A stretch of DNA of 64,000 nt from positions 1-64,000 of the forward strand of contig JAWXAT010000050.1 in NCBI GenBank assembly GCA_034439615.1, written 5' to 3'. Each line of letters opens with the position of its first letter. The first letter of the stretch is position 1. Of this stretch, positions 61,707 to 64,000 are shown piece after piece. The notes below the pieces were generated by a model. It had not been told where the DNA came from, made no database searches, and saw nothing but the letters and a program-made list of their open reading frames with translations. Made by a program: the position numbers and the translations under genes. This DNA is from Oligoflexia bacterium. Lineage in GTDB: Bacteria > Bdellovibrionota > Bdellovibrionia > JABDDW01.

Positions 61707-62168
61707 TTAGTTTTCATCTTCAGGGTCTTTGTCATCATCAACTTTTAGTTTGAGAAGTTTGGCAGCTTTTGATTCTAACTCATTATTAATACTGGATACT
61801 TGAAGGTGGACAAACTTGTCGTCGAGCTTAAACTCATGCCATGATTTTGGAACTTCAATATCGCCATCAGCATGAAAATATTGCTCAATCAATGAGCCTA
61901 ATGCATCTAGTGCGAGATAGATCTGCTCCATGATGTTTTTCTTTTTCACCGAGTAATCTACACTGGCTTCAAAGTTGACCTGTTTGATAGCGCCTGGGTC
62001 TATAAAGCCGATACGAAGACAAACCTCCTCGTTATAAATGGCGCCTTCTACAATGACCTTTTTGCCCTTGGTTTTTTTGAAATTTTTGCTAATTACATCT
62101 CTAATCATCTTGATGTAATCCAACGGAAAATCTTGCTTCTTTTTAGACGAGGGGAGTCTTGGTTCCAC
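61707..62168 (-). CDS. Small acidic-tailed protein, unknown
   Basis: Unrecognised 153-residue soluble protein. A basic N-terminal third (KNFKKTKGKKVIVEG) changes to a mixed core and an Asp/Glu tail (DDDKDPEDEN). No signal peptide or metal motif. GGAGCAAGCC lies just ahead of the ATG. It is divergent from miaB. Confidence 0.7.
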   Translation of the reverse strand: MEPRLPSSKKKQDFPLDYIKMIRDVISKNFKKTKGKKVIVEGAIYNEEVCLRIGFIDPGAIKQVNFEASVDYSVKKKNIMEQIYLALDALGSLIEQYFHADGDIEVPKSWHEFKLDDKFVHLQVSSINNELESKAAKLLKLKVDDDKDPEDEN

Positions 62169-62254
62169 TTGGCTTGCTCCTTATTTTTACCCTTTGTCAC
62201 AGAGTGCCAGCGTTGACTTTGTTTGTCTAGAGGGACTATAAACGAAAGCTTAAT

Positions 62255-63607
62255 ATGAAGCAGATTATGACAGAAAAAAATCAAAATAGCGGTCACGGAG
62301 ACAGGGTCTATATTACGACCTATGGTTGTCAAATGAATGACCATGACACTGAACGTATGTACTCGCTTTTAGAAATGAATAAGTATCTTCAAGCCACATC
62401 CCCTGAAGAAGCAGATGTCATTATTATTAATTCTTGTTCAGTGCGCGAAAAGCCTGTGCATAAAGTAATGAGTGAAGTTGGAACTTACCGGCCGCTTAAA
62501 GAAAAAAATCCTAAACTAAAAATTGGTATTGGTGGCTGTGTTGGACAACAAGAGGGCAAAAAACTTCTGAGCCAAACAAAGTTGCTTGATTTTGTTTTTG
62601 GAACCGACACGATTGATCAGTTACCTCAGATTATTTCAGAAGTTCGCGTTGATAAAAAAAGAGCGGCGTGGACAAAAGTAGGGCACCGCGATGCCTATCA
62701 AATTCAAACTTTGGTGCGAAACCCAAAAGTTTCAGCATTTGTGACAATAACAAAGGGCTGTGATAATTTTTGTTCATTTTGTGTGGTGCCCTTTACAAGG
62801 GGGCGTGAAAAAAGCCGCCTCTTGAGTGAGCTTATCAAAGACGTTCAAAGTTTAGTTGAGCGGGGAGTAAAAGAAGTTACCCTTTTAGGGCAAAATGTAA
62901 ATTCGTATAAAAGCCCAGATGGCAATGGTGGATTTACTGATTTATTACGCGCAGTATGCGAAGAAACAAATATTGAGCGTGTTAGATTTACGACAAGTCA
63001 TCCAAAAGATTTTGATGAAGATCTCATTTCTGTTTTAGTAAAATATCAAAATAAACTCGGACACTTTGTGCATTTGCCTGTGCAATCAGGCTCCACTCGT
63101 ATTTTAGAACTCATGAATCGTGGCTACACACGAGAAGAATACATTCATAAAGCCAAGCGACTTAAAGAAGAACTTCCGGAAGTAGCCTTTTCAACAGATA
63201 TTATAGTTGGGTTTCCTGGCGAGACAGATGAAGATTTTGACATGACACTCTCAATGTTAGAAGAGATTGGTTATGAAAATGTTTACGGTTTTAAATATTC
63301 GCCAAGGCCTTTCACAAAAGCATTAAAATTTACTGAGCAAGTTGCTGAAAGTGTAAAAGAAGAAAGACTAGCAAAACTTATTGAACTTCAAGACCGTTTG
63401 GGTTTTGATTTTTGCAAAAGATATGACGGTAAAATATTTCCGATTCTTGTTGAGGGTCCTTCACGTACTAATAAAGAAGTATTAACGGGTCGTACAACTC
63501 ACAATAAGGTAATTAACTTTGAAGGCCCTAGTTCGCTAATAGGTAAAACAATTGATGTAAGAGTACTAAAAGCGCAGCCCTTTTCATTAAGAGGAGAAGT
63601 TGTTTGA
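62255..63607 (+). CDS. miaB: tRNA-2-methylthio-N6-isopentenyladenosine synthase MiaB
   Basis: Radical-SAM methylthiotransferase that modifies A37 of tRNAs reading U-starting codons. N-terminal UPF0004 domain with the auxiliary-cluster cysteines in TTYGCQMN, SCSVREK and GGCVGQ. The radical-SAM CxxxCxxC follows in KGCDNFCSFCVVPFTRGREKSR (split: KGCDNFCSFCVVP and FTRGREKSR), then the TRAM domain from ~390. 450 residues is normal. All six cysteines are present. Confidence 0.97.
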   Translation: MKQIMTEKNQNSGHGDRVYITTYGCQMNDHDTERMYSLLEMNKYLQATSPEEADVIIINSCSVREKPVHKVMSEVGTYRPLKEKNPKLKIGIGGCVGQQEGKKLLSQTKLLDFVFGTDTIDQLPQIISEVRVDKKRAAWTKVGHRDAYQIQTLVRNPKVSAFVTITKGCDNFCSFCVVPFTRGREKSRLLSELIKDVQSLVERGVKEVTLLGQNVNSYKSPDGNGGFTDLLRAVCEETNIERVRFTTSHPKDFDEDLISVLVKYQNKLGHFVHLPVQSGSTRILELMNRGYTREEYIHKAKRLKEELPEVAFSTDIIVGFPGETDEDFDMTLSMLEEIGYENVYGFKYSPRPFTKALKFTEQVAESVKEERLAKLIELQDRLGFDFCKRYDGKIFPILVEGPSRTNKEVLTGRTTHNKVINFEGPSSLIGKTIDVRVLKAQPFSLRGEVV

Positions 63608-64000
63608 TGAGAAAACTTGAAATGTATCCCCACGGCATCTCTGTCGGACCAGTGAATATACGTCCTGCAATGATTTTTAAAGATAAGACGGAGCGCGAGA
63701 TTTTACCTGTTTGGTTAGATGCAGTAGATGCAAGTTTACTTTTAGCAAGTGCTCAAGGGCTTCATGATGCTAAGCGTGCGCATAATGCGATTTTTAAGAT
63801 TTTTGATGAATTAAAAATTAGTTTGAAATCAGTTTATTTTAACGAAATTAACGTATCAACACAGTACGCAATACTCACAGCCCTTCAGGGTAAAAAAACT
63901 ATTGAAGTTAGAGTTAGAGCTGCAGAGGCTATGTCACTAGCTGTAAATGCTGGATGTGTTTTTTATACTGATGAAGACATCATTGAAAAGAGTCGAGTGC
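63607..64000 (+). CDS. Bifunctional nuclease family (DUF151) protein, partial
   Basis: The first 131 codons are visible; the window edge cuts the gene. The start ATG shares a base with the miaB stop (TGATG) behind AGGAG. The sequence matches the bifunctional nuclease family: a V/I-rich start, LPVWLDAVDASLLLA (the LPI(W)xG..EA-type segment), then VRVRAAEAMSLAV, the counterpart of the (I)DARPSDAIALA core. The Asp of that core is Glu/Ala here, so nuclease activity is uncertain. miaB-bfn adjacency is common in Deltaproteobacteria-like genomes. Confidence 0.75.
   Translation, partial: MRKLEMYPHGISVGPVNIRPAMIFKDKTEREILPVWLDAVDASLLLASAQGLHDAKRAHNAIFKIFDELKISLKSVYFNEINVSTQYAILTALQGKKTIEVRVRAAEAMSLAVNAGCVFYTDEDIIEKSRV

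Noticed and set aside
1-64000. Mobile elements, prophage, tRNA and rRNA genes
   Set aside because: No transposase, integrase, terminal inverted repeats, tRNA cloverleaf or rRNA stretch was found when reading gene by gene and gap by gap.

Overview
The window is an AT-rich chromosomal segment of a Gram-negative bacterium, most probably a member of the Bdellovibrionota (Bdellovibrio/Oligoflexia-type). This is inferred from its mix of genes. There is a complete type II secretion locus and an LptD outer-membrane LPS assembly protein. An L,D-carboxypeptidase has the same layout as the Bdellovibrio curvature enzyme and Helicobacter Csd6. There are many lipoproteins and coiled-coil proteins, plus a single FliL. 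No rRNA, tRNA, insertion sequence, prophage, integrase or CRISPR array was seen. Apart from the first ~700 bases, genes are densely packed.

Layout. 1-716: gene-free leader with a degenerate 14-bp tandem repeat and a promoter for rpsA. 0.7-5.8 kb: rpsA, its terminator, then a six-gene cluster (sppA, HIT hydrolase, VOC/methylmalonyl-CoA epimerase, rhomboid protease, a small unknown gene, a one-haem cytochrome-like protein). 5.9-8.1 kb: ssb, a YkuD+NTF2 peptidoglycan enzyme, fliL. 8.1-21.4 kb, leftward: the whole T2SS set gspC-D-E-F-G-H-I-J-K-L-M-N in one tightly overlapped operon. 21.6-26.8 kb, rightward: the translation/SRP cluster ffh, rpsP, khpA, rimM, trmD (fused to a second SPOUT-type methyltransferase), rplS, rnhB, yraN. 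27.3-31.4 kb, leftward: rsmI, a metallo-beta-lactamase-fold hydrolase, lptD.

31.4-38.5 kb holds a STAS protein, two divergent unknown genes, a VKOR-DsbA disulfide-forming fusion, a ChaN-like/GYF_2 gene pair, and hup. 38.7-48.5 kb holds argS followed by an envelope-protein cluster: a TPR protein, a FecR-domain protein, a secreted HExxH protein, a beta-barrel, a ~1000-residue lipoprotein and a DsbA-like lipoprotein. 48.7-51.9 kb holds a 546-residue charged coiled-coil protein and pyruvate kinase. 51.9-55.4 kb is an accessory island of secreted or lipoproteins, with a metzincin-like protease and an exported GT-B-like protein. 55.4-59.0 kb, leftward: thiolase and both succinyl-CoA:3-ketoacid CoA-transferase subunits (ketone-body use), then a cyclic-nucleotide-domain protein. 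59.1-64.0 kb: a DUF4097-like exported protein, a Lys/Ala-rich protein with a Cys3His motif, two unknown leftward genes, miaB, and the start of a bifunctional-nuclease family gene cut by the window edge.

Working together, the T2SS, LptD, SppA, rhomboid and two thiol-oxidoreductase systems form a large envelope-export theme. They would serve the many signal-peptide proteins encoded around them. The least understood parts, and the best candidates for something undescribed, are the 40.6-47.5 kb envelope operon, the charged coiled-coil gene at 48.7 kb, the exported GT-like protein at 53.9 kb and the Cys3His/histone-like-tail protein at 60.6 kb.
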